A DNA stretch of 64,000 nt from Allobosea sp. LC85 (GTDB lineage: Bacteria; Pseudomonadota; Alphaproteobacteria; Rhizobiales; Beijerinckiaceae): the NCBI RefSeq assembly GCF_000735605.1, contig NZ_JPKG01000019.1, positions 159,941-223,940 of the forward strand. Reading direction: 5' to 3'. The stretch's first letter is position 1. Each line of letters begins with the position of its first letter. Positions 25,136-35,667 of the stretch are shown in pieces. The notes under the pieces are model-generated. The model did no database searches. It was given only the letters and a program-made list of their open reading frames with translations, and was not told where the DNA came from. A program made the translations under genes and the position numbers.

Positions 25136-26143
25136 TTATTTCAACGCGAATTCCAGCAGCACTGTCCGCTGCAGGAAGGAAAAATTGTCGTCCGAGATCA
25201 GGGTAAGGACCGTTTCTCCTTGATCCTGATGGACGCAGAGCCCTTCCATATTGTCGATTTCCTGGCCGAGATCGGCCTCGATCAAAGAGGGGCCATCGAG
25301 CATCGCACCCGGTCGGAGGCTCGCGCCGGGAACGCGGCGAATCCGCATGCCGACACCACGCAGAGGCTTGTACCAGCGCTCCAGCAGCAGGATGTCGCCG
25401 CCTGGCAGGAAGGCCAGATCGGTAACATCGAAGCTGCCATGGCGCCGCACCTGAAACAGGCCGGGCTGCGGCCCGCCGATGATCGCTCCAAGCGTCGGTC
25501 CGTCTTCCCCGCCTGAACGCTCGGCAATCGCAGCGAGTGCGCCCGCAAGGGGCTGCCCGGCGGGAACGACACCCATCGCCTCCAGCCCGCGATTGCTCGG
25601 CAGGCGCTTCACCTCGCGCGGTACCGGGATGATGCGCGCTCGCGCCTCGACGCCGTATCGCGCCCAGTCGAAACGCAGGACGTCATGCGTCCGCTCGACG
25701 CCGATATAGGCGACGCCATCGGCGATCGTCAGGCTCTCCGTATCGTAATAGCGCGAACGGTGCAGCGGCCGCCCGGAGGAGCCGAGAAACGGTGCGAGTT
25801 CGGCCTGCTCGAAGCGAACAATCCGCCCCCGCTCTGAGACCGTCTTCGCCGTCAGCCAGAAGCTGTTATCAGTGATCGCAACCAGATCGCCGCCGCTGCG
25901 CGATCGCCAGAGGCCGGAGAACCCGCCAAAGCGCGGATGGTCGCCGCGCAACACCAGTCCGCCCCGGAAGCTGAGTTCGCCAAAGCGAGTCTTGCCGGGA
26001 TCGCGCGGCTCGAAGGCATCGAAGCGGTGCGCGCTGATCGTGAGCGATATGCGGCCCGGCTCGAGGCTCTGAGCCTGCGCTGCGGGCAAGCCAAGGCTGG
26101 CGGCGCCCAGTCCCGCGAGGACGCCGCGTCTGGTCAGCCTCAT
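25136..26143 (-). CDS. Exported phytase-like esterase family protein
   Basis: The 335-residue protein has a twin-arginine-type signal ([17 protein letters not shown], then AQAQS). A beta-propeller-like domain of the esterase-like activity of phytase family (PF13449) follows, with [28 protein letters not shown] and DNMEGLCVH. These acidic loops resemble calcium-binding propeller motifs. The substrate is unknown. Its ATG overlaps the cobT stop by 4 bases, so it is probably read from the cobT transcript. Confidence 0.8.
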   Translation of the reverse strand: MRLTRRGVLAGLGAASLGLPAAQAQSLEPGRISLTISAHRFDAFEPRDPGKTRFGELSFRGGLVLRGDHPRFGGFSGLWRSRSGGDLVAITDNSFWLTAKTVSERGRIVRFEQAELAPFLGSSGRPLHRSRYYDTESLTIADGVAYIGVERTHDVLRFDWARYGVEARARIIPVPREVKRLPSNRGLEAMGVVPAGQPLAGALAAIAERSGGEDGPTLGAIIGGPQPGLFQVRRHGSFDVTDLAFLPGGDILLLERWYKPLRGVGMRIRRVPGASLRPGAMLDGPSLIEADLGQEIDNMEGLCVHQDQGETVLTLISDDNFSFLQRTVLLEFALK

Positions 26144-28038
26144 TGCATGCGACGAGAAACCGGGGCCTTGCCGGCGACCGGACCATCCTCCTCGAAGAGC
26201 TCGGCCAGTTTCTCCGTCATCACCCCGCCGAGCTCCTCCGCATCGACGATGGTAACGGCGCGGCGATAGTAGCGCGTCACGTCATGGCCGATGCCGATGG
26301 CGATCAGTTCGACCGGCGAACGCGTCTCGATCTCGGCGATGATATGGCGCAGATGCCGCTCGAGGTAATTGCCGGCATTCACCGACAGCGTCGAATCGTC
26401 GACCGGCGCCCCATCCGAGATCACCATGAGAATCTTGCGCTGCTCAGGCCGCGCGAGCAGCCGCTTATGCGCCCAATCCAGCGCCTCGCCGTCGATATTC
26501 TCCTTGAGCAGACCCTCGCGCATCATCAGGCCGAGGTTCTTGCGGGCCCGACGCCAGGGAGCATCCGCCGCCTTGTAGATGATGTGCCTGAGATCGTTGA
26601 GGCGTCCTGGATTGGCCGGCTTGCCGGACTGCAGCCAGGCCTCGCGAGACAGCCCGCCCTTCCAGGCACGCGTGGTGAAGCCAAGCAGTTCGACCTTGAC
26701 GCCGCAGCGCTCCAGCGTCCGCGCCAGGATGTCCGCGCAGGTCGCCGCAACAGTGATCGGCCGGCCGCGCATCGAGCCGGAATTGTCGATCAGCAACGTC
26801 ACGACCGTATCGCGGAAATTCGTATCCGATTCCTGCCGGAAAGAGAGCGGCTGGAACGGGTCGATGATGATCCGCGGCAGGCGCGAGGGATCGAGCGAGC
26901 CCTCTTCGAGATCGAACTGCCAGGACCGGTTCTGCTGCGCCATCAGGCGACGCTGCAACCGGTTGGCAAGCCGTGCCACGACGCCCTGGAGATGGGCGAG
27001 CTGCTTGTCGAGATAGGCCCGCAGCCGGGTCAACTCCTCGGCGTCGCAGAGCTCCTCAGCCGTGACCGTCTCGTCGAACTTGACGGTGTAGGGCTTGTAG
27101 TCCGTTTGGGGCCGGTCGTTCTGGCGGCCCTCGCGTGGACGCGGCGCCTCGCCCGCCTCCTCGGATTCAGAGGAATCGTCCTCCTCGTCCCAGTCGCCGG
27201 CCGGAGCATCGGTTGCCTCCGACGCCCCTTCCTGCAGCTCGTCGGTCGCGTCCTCGCTGACCTCGACCTCCGAGCGCTCGCCACCGCTTTCCTGCTCGGC
27301 CTCGCCATCCTGCTGCTGCTGGTCCTCGGAGGACTGGTCCTGGTTGTCCTCGTCCTCTTCCTCGTCCTGGCCCTGCGAACTCTGCTCGGCCATGTCGAGC
27401 GAAGCCAGCATATCGCGCACCGTCCGCGAAAAGGCGCGCTGATCCTCGACCGACTGAGACAGCCGGTCGAGATCGGCGCCGGCCTTCGCCTCGATCACGT
27501 CGCGCCAGAGATCGACGATCTTGGTCGCGGCCTGCGGCGGCTTCAGCCCCGTCAGGCGCTCACGCACCATCAATGCGACCGCGTCTTCCAGCGGGGCGTC
27601 GGCCCGATCGGAGATCTCCTCGTAGCGGCCACCGCGATGATAGCGGTCTTCCAGCATGGCGGTGATGTTGCCGGCCATGCCACTCATCCGGCGCGAGCCG
27701 ACGCATTCGACGCGGGCCTGCTCGACAGCGTCGAAGACAGCACGCGCCGCATCGCCTTCCGGCGCAGCGCGACGATGGATCGAGGCGTCATGGCAGGCGA
27801 GCCTGAGCGCCATCGAATCCGCGTGGCCGCGCAGGATCGCGACATCCTGGACCGTCAGCTTGCGCGGCGGCTCGGGCAGGCGGGCGCGCTCGCCAACGAG
27901 CGACGGCTTGTCCGCCGCGAAGACGATTTCCATCTCGGGCTTGCGCGCGATCGCCTTCATCGCGCCGGAAATGGCGCGTTTCAGCGGCTCGGCTGGTGCT
28001 TCCTTGGGCTGACCCGGCTTACGATTGGAGATGCTCAT
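26140..28038 (-). CDS. cobT: Aerobic cobaltochelatase subunit CobT
   Basis: CobT works with CobS and CobN to insert cobalt into hydrogenobyrinate a,c-diamide. In the 632-residue protein the N-terminal part begins [15 protein letters not shown] and includes [17 protein letters not shown] very acidic Glu/Asp/Gln-rich segment lies at roughly 250-330. A C-terminal von Willebrand A domain carries the MIDAS motif DNSGSM near residue 430. The frame extends upstream to 28281 inside the GNAT gene; the ATG at 28036-28038 is correct and overlaps the GNAT stop. cobS lies 1 kb upstream on the same strand, with the GNAT and GFA genes between. Confidence 0.93.
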   Translation of the reverse strand: MSISNRKPGQPKEAPAEPLKRAISGAMKAIARKPEMEIVFAADKPSLVGERARLPEPPRKLTVQDVAILRGHADSMALRLACHDASIHRRAAPEGDAARAVFDAVEQARVECVGSRRMSGMAGNITAMLEDRYHRGGRYEEISDRADAPLEDAVALMVRERLTGLKPPQAATKIVDLWRDVIEAKAGADLDRLSQSVEDQRAFSRTVRDMLASLDMAEQSSQGQDEEEDEDNQDQSSEDQQQQDGEAEQESGGERSEVEVSEDATDELQEGASEATDAPAGDWDEEDDSSESEEAGEAPRPREGRQNDRPQTDYKPYTVKFDETVTAEELCDAEELTRLRAYLDKQLAHLQGVVARLANRLQRRLMAQQNRSWQFDLEEGSLDPSRLPRIIIDPFQPLSFRQESDTNFRDTVVTLLIDNSGSMRGRPITVAATCADILARTLERCGVKVELLGFTTRAWKGGLSREAWLQSGKPANPGRLNDLRHIIYKAADAPWRRARKNLGLMMREGLLKENIDGEALDWAHKRLLARPEQRKILMVISDGAPVDDSTLSVNAGNYLERHLRHIIAEIETRSPVELIAIGIGHDVTRYYRRAVTIVDAEELGGVMTEKLAELFEEDGPVAGKAPVSRRMQ

Positions 28039-28514
28039 AGCGCCTTCGTGAAATGATGCAGCCGCTCGCCGGCAACCGGATAATCCTCCATCCGGCCGCA
28101 TTCGCGATAGCCCATGCGCGGATAAAAGCCCGGCGCTTGGATACTCAGCGTCACGAGATAGATGCCGCGCGCTCCAGCGTCGCGCGCCTCTTGTTCCGCC
28201 ATCCTGAGCAGCGCCTCGCCATGGCCTGCGCCGCGATGCATCTCGTCGATCCAGAACAAATCGACATAGAGCCACTGCCATTTCAGCTCGCCGATAAGGC
28301 CGCCAACGATGCGGCCGCCCTCATCGCGCAGGCTGAGCGCGAGCGGCCGCGCATTGCGTGGACCGACCAGCGCTTCGTTATGGGCGCTCAGGCCGGCGAT
28401 AACAGCCTCCCGCGTCCCGGCGACATCCGTCTCGCGGTGGACCGTGCCCGAGCACGTCGTCGGCCCGGCGGCTCCGGTCTTGCCCTGCAGGTTCTCGGCG
28501 GCGATCTCGTCCAT
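28035..28514 (-). CDS. GNAT-family N-acetyltransferase
   Basis: The 159-residue protein starts at the ATG at 28512-28514 with GGAGCGG upstream. It has the GNAT acetyl-CoA site at about residues 85-95 ([11 protein letters not shown]) and the late motif [22 protein letters not shown]. The substrate is unknown. It is embedded between GFA and cobT in the leftward cobS-cobT run, with ATGA overlap to cobT. Confidence 0.85.
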   Translation of the reverse strand: MDEIAAENLQGKTGAAGPTTCSGTVHRETDVAGTREAVIAGLSAHNEALVGPRNARPLALSLRDEGGRIVGGLIGELKWQWLYVDLFWIDEMHRGAGHGEALLRMAEQEARDAGARGIYLVTLSIQAPGFYPRMGYRECGRMEDYPVAGERLHHFTKAL

Positions 28515-28524
28515 GTCCGCTCCG

Positions 28525-28881
28525 TCAGCGCGAGCGCCCGTCGAACATCGTCGAATCGAGTTCGGCGGGCTCGACACCCTCGAGGCAGCGGACATTCACC
28601 GCGACCATCGGCGTGCCGTCCGGCATCGAGCCGCGAGCGAAGGATTCGATGCCGCAGGTCTCGCAGAACAGGTGCTGGATCTTCTGCGTGTGGAAACGGT
28701 ATTCGGTCAGCGCATCCTCCCCCTTTTCAAGGGTGAAGGCCATCGCCGGTGAAAAGGTCAGGATCGAGCCGCGACGCTGGCAGTAGGAGCAGTTGCAGGT
28801 GATCGTCCGGTCGAGACTGGCCTCGACCGTGAATCCGACCCGCCCGCAATGGCAACTCCCCTGATAGCGCGCGCTCGCCAT
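28525..28881 (-). CDS. GFA/CENP-V domain protein
   Basis: The 118-residue protein has the zinc-binding cysteines of the GFA fold: CHCG at residues 10-13, CNCSYCQRRG near 30 and CETCG near 74. The family includes glutathione-dependent formaldehyde-activating enzymes, but many members have unknown substrates. It lies 12 bases after cobS and 10 bases before the GNAT start. Confidence 0.85.
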   Translation of the reverse strand: MASARYQGSCHCGRVGFTVEASLDRTITCNCSYCQRRGSILTFSPAMAFTLEKGEDALTEYRFHTQKIQHLFCETCGIESFARGSMPDGTPMVAVNVRCLEGVEPAELDSTMFDGRSR

Positions 28882-28893
28882 GACCCGTTCCCC

Positions 28894-29877
28894 TCAGCTC
28901 AGAACGACGTTGACCGCGCTCTCCGGCAATTCCTTGCCGAAGGAACGCTGGAAGAACTCCGCCACCAGAGTGCGCTCCATCTCGTCGCACTTGTTCAGGA
29001 ACGTCACCCGGAATGCGAAGCCGATATCGCCGAAGATCGCGGCATTCTCGGCCCAGGTGATGACCGTGCGCGGGCTCATCACGGTCGAGAGATCGCCGTT
29101 CATGAAGGCGTTGCGGGTCAGGTCGGCGACGCGGACCATCTTGTTGACGATGTCCTTGCCCTCGGGCGAGGCCTGATAATGCTTCGACTTGGCGAGCACG
29201 ATCGCAACTTCGTTGTCGTGCGGCAGGTAATTCAGCGTGGTCACGATCGACCAGCGGTCCATCTGGCCCTGGTTGATCTGCTGGGTGCCGTGATAGAGGC
29301 CCGACGTATCGCCGAGGCCGACCGTGTTCGCCGTTGCGAACATGCGGAAGGCAGGGTGAGGACGGATGACGCGCTTCTGATCGAGCAGCGTCAGCTTGCC
29401 GGACTGCTCGAGCACGCGCTGGATCACGAACATCACGTCCGGGCGACCGGCATCATACTCGTCGAAGACGAGCGCGATGTTGTTCTGCAGCGCCCAGGGC
29501 AGGATGCCGTCCTGGAACTCGGTGATCTGCTTGCCTTCCTTCAGCACGATCGCGTCCTTGCCGACGAGATCGAGGCGCGAGACGTGGCTGTCGAGGTTGA
29601 CGCGCACGCAGGGCCAGTTCAGGCGGGCCGCGACCTGTTCGATATGGGTCGATTTGCCGGTGCCGTGATAGCCCGAGATCATCACGCGCCGATTATGCGC
29701 AAAGCCCGCGAGAATCGCGATCGTGGTGTCACGGTCAAATCGGTAGTCGACGTCGAGATCGGGCACATGGGCGTCGGCCTGCGAGTAGGCCGGCACTTCG
29801 AGATCGGAATCGATCCCAAAAGTCTGGCGCACCGACAGCTTCATATCGGGAAGGCCCTGGGCAGTCGTCGTCGTCAT
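28894..29877 (-). CDS. cobS: Aerobic cobaltochelatase subunit CobS
   Basis: The 327-residue AAA+ ATPase of the cobaltochelatase complex has a P-loop GYHGTGKST near residue 77 and a Walker [12 protein letters not shown] near residue 138. [10 protein letters not shown] follows. The start ATG at 29875-29877 follows GGAGA. The frame is open further upstream to 30156 through an unrelated tandem repeat, which I reject as coding. I looked for a cobalamin riboswitch upstream and did not see one. Confidence 0.94.
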   Translation of the reverse strand: MTTTTAQGLPDMKLSVRQTFGIDSDLEVPAYSQADAHVPDLDVDYRFDRDTTIAILAGFAHNRRVMISGYHGTGKSTHIEQVAARLNWPCVRVNLDSHVSRLDLVGKDAIVLKEGKQITEFQDGILPWALQNNIALVFDEYDAGRPDVMFVIQRVLEQSGKLTLLDQKRVIRPHPAFRMFATANTVGLGDTSGLYHGTQQINQGQMDRWSIVTTLNYLPHDNEVAIVLAKSKHYQASPEGKDIVNKMVRVADLTRNAFMNGDLSTVMSPRTVITWAENAAIFGDIGFAFRVTFLNKCDEMERTLVAEFFQRSFGKELPESAVNVVLS

Positions 29878-30030
29878 TGTCTTGTCTCCGGGCGCAGAAC
29901 AGTGCCGGGCGAACCACCGGTTGTCCCACTGCCGACCGAAAGGGGAGGCGTACCAAAACCTAATTAGTGCGAAAGCGTCGGAGCGGCAATTCGCAAACCG
30001 CCGCAACGGCAATACGCAGGAGGCATGTCG

Positions 30031-30106
30031 CAAGAGACATGCCGGGCGTTCAAGACATGCCGAGAGTTCAAGACATGCCGAGGCTTCAAGATATGCCGAG
30101 AGTTCA
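30031..30106. repeat. 18-base tandem repeat at the 3' end of a glycosyltransferase gene
   Basis: Three clear units of TTCAAGACATGCCGAGAG lie at 30049-30066, 30067-30084 and 30085-30102, with a diverged copy at 30031-30048. In the frame of the glycosyltransferase that ends at 30104, every full unit ends in TGA, so the stop is followed by further in-frame stops every six codons. Confidence 0.85.
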
Positions 30107-31252
30107 GCCGCGCTCGGCCAGCAGCTTCGCAATGACGGCGACGGAGGCTTCGGCACCTGCCCTGTCGATCGTGAGCGGAGGGATCGGACCTGCTTCCAGC
30201 ATCTCCGTCACCGCTTCGGCCAACCCCTCAGGCGTCAGCGAATCAGGTCCGGACAGGCGCAGACAACGTGCGAGGCCTGCACGCTCCATCGCCTCGGCGC
30301 GGATCGCCTGTTCGGTCTCGTTGCCGGCATCGAATGGCACCACGATCGCCGGCCGTCCGGCGCGCACCAGATCGAGCACCGTGTTGTAGCCGGCCTGGCT
30401 GATCGAAAGCGCACAGCCCGCGAGCAGTGCGGGGAAATCCGGTCTCGCACGCTCGACCCGGACATGCGCCGGAGCCCTGCGCTGCAGGTCGGCAAACTCT
30501 GCTGCGCCGATCCCCAGCCCGCCAAGGATGCGCCAGCGCCTGCGGTTGCCCATCAGGATCGCGGTCGCGATGGCAAGCTCGAACAACGGCAAGCCAACGG
30601 CCGAACCTCCTGCGGACACCACGATCTCGCCAGGTTCCAATGGAGCGGCGCGCTCCTCGGCCCCGGTCAGGTAACCGGTGTAGCGCAGCTTTTGCGCCAG
30701 CTCTGGCGCAACGGGCCAGGACCTCTCCAGCGGCAGGAAGGCTGCATCGCCATGGACGAGGACCGCGTCGAAATGTCCGGCGATGCGCTCTTCAGTCTCG
30801 CGGATGCGATCGGCTCGCGGCGTCACCAGGACATCGCGCACCGACGACAATACCAGAGTCTTCGGACTGGCCGCCATCGCCGCGCCGATCATGTCAAGAA
30901 ATTCATCGGCCAATTGTCGGCGCCCGAACGGAAAATGCTCGGTTATGACCACATCGGGCCGGTGCTGCGCCGTGAGATCGGAGAGCATCTCCCGGCGCAA
31001 GGCACGATACTCCTGCGAAACCGGGCTTCCCTCCGGATCGAGCAGGTTGCGAAAGTCGACGCCCTCGACCTTGACCGGGGGCAACTGGGCGAAGGTGAAC
31101 GGACCTTCCGGGACGGATCGCGGCGCAGTTCCCCCGCTGACGAGCATGGTATCGAAACCCGCTGCCCCCAGGGCACGCGCAAGATGAGTAGCCCTGACAA
31201 GATGGCCGCTGCCGAGCAGGTGGGTGACTGCAATCAGGGCGCGGCGCGTCAT
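30104..31252 (-). CDS. Predicted glycosyltransferase, COG4671 (GT28/MurG-like)
   Basis: The 382-residue protein has an N-terminal Rossmann domain with [16 protein letters not shown] near residue 12. A C-terminal nucleotide-sugar domain carries VSAGGSAVG and [23 protein letters not shown]. This is the two-domain GT-B fold of MurG relatives. It overlaps the GT4 gene by 4 bases and forms a leftward operon with it and the methyltransferase-like gene. A second COG4671 enzyme is at 48223-49506. The acceptor is unknown; a surface or capsular glycan is likely. Confidence 0.82.
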   Translation of the reverse strand: MTRRALIAVTHLLGSGHLVRATHLARALGAAGFDTMLVSGGTAPRSVPEGPFTFAQLPPVKVEGVDFRNLLDPEGSPVSQEYRALRREMLSDLTAQHRPDVVITEHFPFGRRQLADEFLDMIGAAMAASPKTLVLSSVRDVLVTPRADRIRETEERIAGHFDAVLVHGDAAFLPLERSWPVAPELAQKLRYTGYLTGAEERAAPLEPGEIVVSAGGSAVGLPLFELAIATAILMGNRRRWRILGGLGIGAAEFADLQRRAPAHVRVERARPDFPALLAGCALSISQAGYNTVLDLVRAGRPAIVVPFDAGNETEQAIRAEAMERAGLARCLRLSGPDSLTPEGLAEAVTEMLEAGPIPPLTIDRAGAEASVAVIAKLLAERG

Positions 31253-32505
31253 GATCGCCGCCGGTTCGCCGCTTCCAGCAGCATCGCCTGGACCCGATCG
31301 AGTCCCGCCGCAGCCGAAAACTCCCGCGCCAGCCTCTGGAAGGCGCCCTGCCCAAGGGCGACGCGCCGCGTCGGAGATGACGCCAGATCGGCCAACTGCC
31401 GTGCCAGTGCCTCCCGATCGCCCGGCGCCACGAGCACACCTTCGACGCCTTCGCGCACGAACTCGGGAATGCCTGCGAAATCGGTCGCGACGATCGGCAG
31501 GGCCTGGCTGGCGGCTTCCATCACGACATTGGGCAGACCATCGCGATCGCCATCGCCCGCCTGCTTCGAGGGCAATACGAAGAGATCCGCCTCGCGCAAG
31601 GCCGCGATCACATCCCGCTGCGCCTTCGGCCCCGCCCAGGTGACCCGCTCCGCCAGCCCGAGCTCTGCGGACAGCGCCTTCAGCACAGCGAGCTTTTCGC
31701 CGCCGCCGATATGGCTCAGCCGCCAGTGCAACCCTGCCGGCAGCGCCGCCAGAGCTGCCAGCAGATCGTCGAAACCCTTCTTCTCCACTGCCCGGCCTAT
31801 GGTGATGAAGCGCACCGGATCGGCGGGGTCGCGGCCATCGCGCATGGTCCGCGCAACCGGAGGCGCGGGAAACCGCGCCAGATCGAGCCCGTGATAGAGC
31901 AGCGCGACCTTGTCGGCTCGATCCGCAAGCCGCGTCAGCTCCGCATGTCCATCACGCGTACAGGTGACGCCCCAGGCCGCATCGCCGATCTTTTCGCGCT
32001 TCTCCCAGTCCGATGTCGTCCAGATGTCCTTGGCATGGGCCGAAAACGACCAGCTCAAGCCGCGCAGCAGCGCCGTGTAGCGGATCACCGAGGCCGGCGT
32101 GTGCAGATAATGGACATGCAGATGGTCGATGCTGCCTGGAAGCTCCCGCGCCATTACGCAGGCCTGACCGAAGCGGCGCACTCTGTTCCGCGTCGGATCC
32201 CGCACAAGGTCGCGCAGGAACACAGGCAGGAGCCGAAGGAATCCCGGCCGGAGCAGAGCCCGCCCGATGCCATGCAGCACGCGCCCCGGCTCGTCATGCA
32301 GATATTCCGGCAGATAGGTCACGGGCGCCGTGATCTGCTTGTGCATGAGATGGCGCGCGCCATCCGTCGGCTGACGCAGCGACCAGATCGAAAAAGGCAG
32401 TCCCCGCTGCTGCAGGCCCAGCAGTTCCTGCGCGATAAAAGTCTCCGACAGGCGCGGATATCCCTTCATCGCAATCGCGATCCGCGGCTGCTTCGGCTCG
32501 CTCAT
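31249..32505 (-). CDS. Glycosyltransferase family 4
   Basis: The 418-residue protein has the GT-B layout. The N-terminal domain contains GYPRLSETFIAQE and HVHYLHTPA. The C-terminal domain carries ITIGRAVEKKGFDDLLAAL and the retaining-GT motif EAASQALPIVATDFAGIPEFV. The ATGA-type overlaps on both sides place it mid-operon between the methyltransferase-like gene and the COG4671 enzyme. It probably adds a sugar to an extracellular polysaccharide precursor. Confidence 0.85.
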   Translation of the reverse strand: MSEPKQPRIAIAMKGYPRLSETFIAQELLGLQQRGLPFSIWSLRQPTDGARHLMHKQITAPVTYLPEYLHDEPGRVLHGIGRALLRPGFLRLLPVFLRDLVRDPTRNRVRRFGQACVMARELPGSIDHLHVHYLHTPASVIRYTALLRGLSWSFSAHAKDIWTTSDWEKREKIGDAAWGVTCTRDGHAELTRLADRADKVALLYHGLDLARFPAPPVARTMRDGRDPADPVRFITIGRAVEKKGFDDLLAALAALPAGLHWRLSHIGGGEKLAVLKALSAELGLAERVTWAGPKAQRDVIAALREADLFVLPSKQAGDGDRDGLPNVVMEAASQALPIVATDFAGIPEFVREGVEGVLVAPGDREALARQLADLASSPTRRVALGQGAFQRLAREFSAAAGLDRVQAMLLEAANRRRS

Positions 32506-33164
32506 CGCCGGCCGATCAGCATGAAGCGCGTATAGTTCTTGCTCGGCAGCGCTCCGGAAAAATGGATCTCGGACAGTCCAACCTGCTCCTTGAACGCCTC
32601 AAGAGTGGCGACGCAGCTCTTGTGGTCCAGCTCGCGATAGTAATCGTTCGACTGCAACAGCACCGGCAGATCAGGCGGCAACGACGCGACCCAGCCGGGG
32701 ACATCGGCAAGATGCTCGCAGCTCGTGTTGATCACCAGGCCGGGTCGCACCGGCTCCCTCGTGAATTCAAGCTGCATCATGTCGGCGGTGACAGCGCTGA
32801 AGCGTCCGTCCGCGACATGGCGGCGGTTCAGGCGTTCGGCGATCTCCGCGCAAGCGGGATCGCGGTCGAGGCTGACCACCTTGTCCACGCCGAGCCGCGG
32901 GTCGTCCAGCAGCAGGGCGCCGAGCACGCCATACCAGGCCCCGAGCACCCAGACCGGCCCCTTGGGCCGCGGCAAAGCCTCGGCCAGCGCATCGACCAGC
33001 CAGCGTTTGGACGCGATCTGCTTGTGGTTGAAGGCGATCCAGAGCTCCGGCGGCATCCCCTGGCCGATCAGTCGCGCCAAATCGGCCACGACCCTGTTTC
33101 CGGTCAGGGCTGCGACACCGCGCAGAATGTCGTAGAAGGCGTCCGAAGGCGTGTCGCTGGTCAT
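32502..33164 (-). CDS. SAM-dependent methyltransferase-like protein
   Basis: The 220-residue protein has a Rossmann motif I region (VWVLGAWYGVLGALLL near residue 73), motif II acidic residues (VVSLDRDP) and a late NTSCEHL segment, as in class I methyltransferases. The substrate is unknown. The frame is open upstream to 33653 through the opposite-strand gene; MTSDTPSD at 33164 is the sensible start. It is the first gene of the leftward glycan operon. Confidence 0.7.
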   Translation of the reverse strand: MTSDTPSDAFYDILRGVAALTGNRVVADLARLIGQGMPPELWIAFNHKQIASKRWLVDALAEALPRPKGPVWVLGAWYGVLGALLLDDPRLGVDKVVSLDRDPACAEIAERLNRRHVADGRFSAVTADMMQLEFTREPVRPGLVINTSCEHLADVPGWVASLPPDLPVLLQSNDYYRELDHKSCVATLEAFKEQVGLSEIHFSGALPSKNYTRFMLIGRR

Positions 33165-33248
33165 GCCGTATCGCGAAGGGGTGGGATGAATTCGGCCGGA
33201 CCATATGCAAGCCCGGATATAAAGGCCAGTCACGAGAATGACGGCGCA

Positions 33249-33794
33249 ATGGCCCCTTCGGGGACCTTGCTGCCCCATCTCGCGGGCCCCGGCGCCTGCT
33301 TGAGACAAGTGCTCGCTGCACATGCGGTGCGGCACTGCCCGCACATCGTGGAGATCGGCGGCGCCGGTCTGCCGATCACGGGCTTCCTCACCCATTCCCC
33401 GCAAGCGGTGACGGTGATCGACCCGAAAATCCCGGCTTTCGAAGCAGCCAGGCTGAACGGAAAGCCCTGCACGGTCCTGCATCGGGCTGCCAAGCTTCAG
33501 GCCATCGCGGTGGCCCCGCCGAAGCCCTATGCGCTGGTACTGCTCGGCCTGTCGCTCAAGCCCTTCGGGGGAGCGGCGGCAACCGCCCCCGAACTGCTCG
33601 CCCTCGCAGAAGCAGCCGAGACCCTTGTGATCGACTACGCGCTCGATCTGCAACGCGCCTGCGGCCAGATCGGCGCGATCACGGCGACGCGGCCGGCTCC
33701 GCCGCTCATCGATCTGGCCATGACCATCGACGATCCGGCATTGCGCAGCGCCGGATACGATCGCCGCCGCTTTCTGGTCTACGGCCCGCGCTGA
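33249..33794 (+). CDS. Small methyltransferase-like Rossmann protein
   Basis: The 181-residue protein has a short Rossmann-type core (IVEIGGAGLPITGF near residue 33, then VTVIDPK) and no recognised full methyltransferase motif set. It is divergent from the methyltransferase-like gene across 84 bases and ends 3 bases before the stop of the convergent cyclase-like gene. The start is the ATG at 33249; longer in-frame extensions run through the opposite gene. The function is not known. Confidence 0.6.
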   Translation: MAPSGTLLPHLAGPGACLRQVLAAHAVRHCPHIVEIGGAGLPITGFLTHSPQAVTVIDPKIPAFEAARLNGKPCTVLHRAAKLQAIAVAPPKPYALVLLGLSLKPFGGAAATAPELLALAEAAETLVIDYALDLQRACGQIGAITATRPAPPLIDLAMTIDDPALRSAGYDRRRFLVYGPR

Positions 33795-33797
33795 CGT

Positions 33798-35600
33798 TCA
33801 GACGTCCTGATTTTCAGGCTTCGGATCGGCACGCCGCTTGGTGCGCCGCCCTGCCGCCTTCTCGGGAACAGGTGCCTCGGCGGGAGCCCTCTGCCCCCCT
33901 TCGCCAGCATCGTGCGTCGCGCCTTGCGCGGCCACCGTGCCGTTATCCGCAGCGTCAGCCTCATCCGCAGCATCGATGCGCGGCGTCCTGGCGAAACCAT
34001 AGGCCGCCATGGGCGCGTCGCGTCCCTTGATCATGACCTTCAGCGGAATGGCTTCGGCAAAGCTCCGGCCGGTCACCGCAACGGTCGTCTCCGAGACGAC
34101 GATGTCGGCGAGAACACGCCGTGTCGCAGCCTCGAACTGGCTCGCGATCGCCACCGTCTCGCCGACCGTGATCTCATGCCGGCCGAGGCTGTCATTCTCG
34201 ACCGCGCCGATGACCGCCTGGCCGGTGTGGATGCCGATCCCGATCCGCAGCGGCAGCGGCAGGGCCGCGCTGAACTCACGATTCAAGGCTTCGACCGCCC
34301 GCACGATATCGCCAGCAGCAGCGATCGAAGCCAGCCCCGCCTTGGCCGGGGTGGCTTCCAGGCCGAACACCGCCATGAAGCCATCGCCATAGAGAGCATC
34401 GATGCGCCCACCATGAGCGATGATCGCCTGGGCCATCTCGTCGAAGAAGCGGTTGAGCAATCCGATCAGCTCATGCGGCAGCTGCCGCTCCGACAGCGCC
34501 GAGAAGGCGCGTAAATCGGCCACCATCACGGTCAGGCCGCGGCGGGCAATGGAACTGTCCAGTTCGACGGCCCGTACCGCCGAGCCCAGTTTGGATGCGA
34601 GCAGCAACTGCACCTGAAGGTCGTCGCGCGGTCGGATCTGGCAGGCGAGGCGTACACGCGGCGGCGCCGAAATCCGCCGGAGCAGCTTCGCCTCGTTCGG
34701 TCCCGGCGCCGGAAGGTCATCCGCACCGTCGAGGACCAGCACGCGGCAGGTGGCACAGCGCGCCCGGCCGCCGCAAAGCGCCGCATGCGGAATATTGAAG
34801 CGCCGGAACAGCTCCAGCACGGTCGGCCCGGGCACGACCTTTCGCACGCCATGGCCGACGAAGCGCACCGTGATGGCGCGCGTCGTCCGCACCCGGAACT
34901 CACGGAAGGCAACGAAGATCGCGAAGACGCCGACGAGCCCGAAGAAGCCTGTCTTCACCCACATCTCGTGCCAGTTGGACATGGCCGAGCGGGCTTCGCT
35001 GCGGACCTCTGGCGGCAAGGCCATTTGCGCGGCCTCGCGCGCGGCGACCGAGAAGCCGATCAGGGCGAGAAGCGGAATCAGGATCGCAACCAGAAGGAAT
35101 GGATCGCGCCACCGCACATAGCTGTCCCGGCTGCGCAGGATGAAATGCAGGCCGATCATGCCATGCGTCCAGACCAGGAGCAGGAGCAGCGACTGCGCCA
35201 AGGCGTGCCCCGGCCAGAGCCGTCGCAGCACGGCGTGGTAGCTCTCGTCGATGTGGAAATAGTGCCCGATGATCCGGGTGCTGACGATGTGATCGACGAG
35301 CAGCAGGGGGATGGCGAGCCCCAGCACGATCTGCAGGATTTCGCGCACCGGCATGCGGAAGGTCCGACGCTGCGCAACCCGCACCAGGGCAAAGAGCGGG
35401 TGAATGATCAGTGCGCCGTAGAGCACGACGGTTCCCGGCCAGGAATGCCAGATCGCATAGCGCCATTCCTGCACATGCTCCATCGCCGCAACGCCGGCGA
35501 TACCCACGGCGTGGTTGAGGAAATGGGTCGTCGCGAAGGCGAGCAGGATGAACCCTGACACCAGGCGGATATCCCGGCTCCAGGATGAAACCTGGCTCAT
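33798..35600 (-). CDS. Six-helix membrane / 2Fe-2S / class III cyclase-like fusion protein
   Basis: Taken from the ATG at 35600 (an ATG at 35651 is also possible), the protein has 600 residues. Residues 10-220 hold about six membrane helices with many histidines (FATTHFLNHAVG, LVDHIVSTRIIGHYFH, LVWTHGMIGLHFIL), like the diheme quinone-linked anchor of rhizobial CyaC. A ferredoxin domain follows with CGGRARCATC and a later LACQIRP cysteine. The class III cyclase domain starts near residue 350. Both metal aspartates are present (D362 in VADLRAFS, D406 in YGDGF). The usual adenine-selecting Lys is Ala (DALYGD), and the usual N and R of VNxAxR are A484 and Q488. Activity is therefore uncertain. 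A Pro/Ala-rich basic tail follows. Confidence 0.82.
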   Translation of the reverse strand: MSQVSSWSRDIRLVSGFILLAFATTHFLNHAVGIAGVAAMEHVQEWRYAIWHSWPGTVVLYGALIIHPLFALVRVAQRRTFRMPVREILQIVLGLAIPLLLVDHIVSTRIIGHYFHIDESYHAVLRRLWPGHALAQSLLLLLVWTHGMIGLHFILRSRDSYVRWRDPFLLVAILIPLLALIGFSVAAREAAQMALPPEVRSEARSAMSNWHEMWVKTGFFGLVGVFAIFVAFREFRVRTTRAITVRFVGHGVRKVVPGPTVLELFRRFNIPHAALCGGRARCATCRVLVLDGADDLPAPGPNEAKLLRRISAPPRVRLACQIRPRDDLQVQLLLASKLGSAVRAVELDSSIARRGLTVMVADLRAFSALSERQLPHELIGLLNRFFDEMAQAIIAHGGRIDALYGDGFMAVFGLEATPAKAGLASIAAAGDIVRAVEALNREFSAALPLPLRIGIGIHTGQAVIGAVENDSLGRHEITVGETVAIASQFEAATRRVLADIVVSETTVAVTGRSFAEAIPLKVMIKGRDAPMAAYGFARTPRIDAADEADAADNGTVAAQGATHDAGEGGQRAPAEAPVPEKAAGRRTKRRADPKPENQDV

Positions 35601-35667
35601 GCCGGCATCGTATCCAGGCGAACGCTTCGTGCCGATGTGCGGCAGACTCATGAGCTTTCCCGTGTCC

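Noticed and set aside
29878..30103. A cobalamin riboswitch upstream of cobS
   Set aside because: I looked for the B12-box and the usual long folded leader and saw neither. The short leader is filled by a tandem repeat.
30031..30106. A possible small CRISPR array
   Set aside because: The 18-base units are contiguous with no spacers, so this is a simple tandem repeat.
29878..30156. N-terminal extension of CobS through the tandem repeat
   Set aside because: The frame is open, but the residues are repeat-derived (SACLEL-like) and unrelated to CobS. The ATG at 29877 has a ribosome site and gives the family length.
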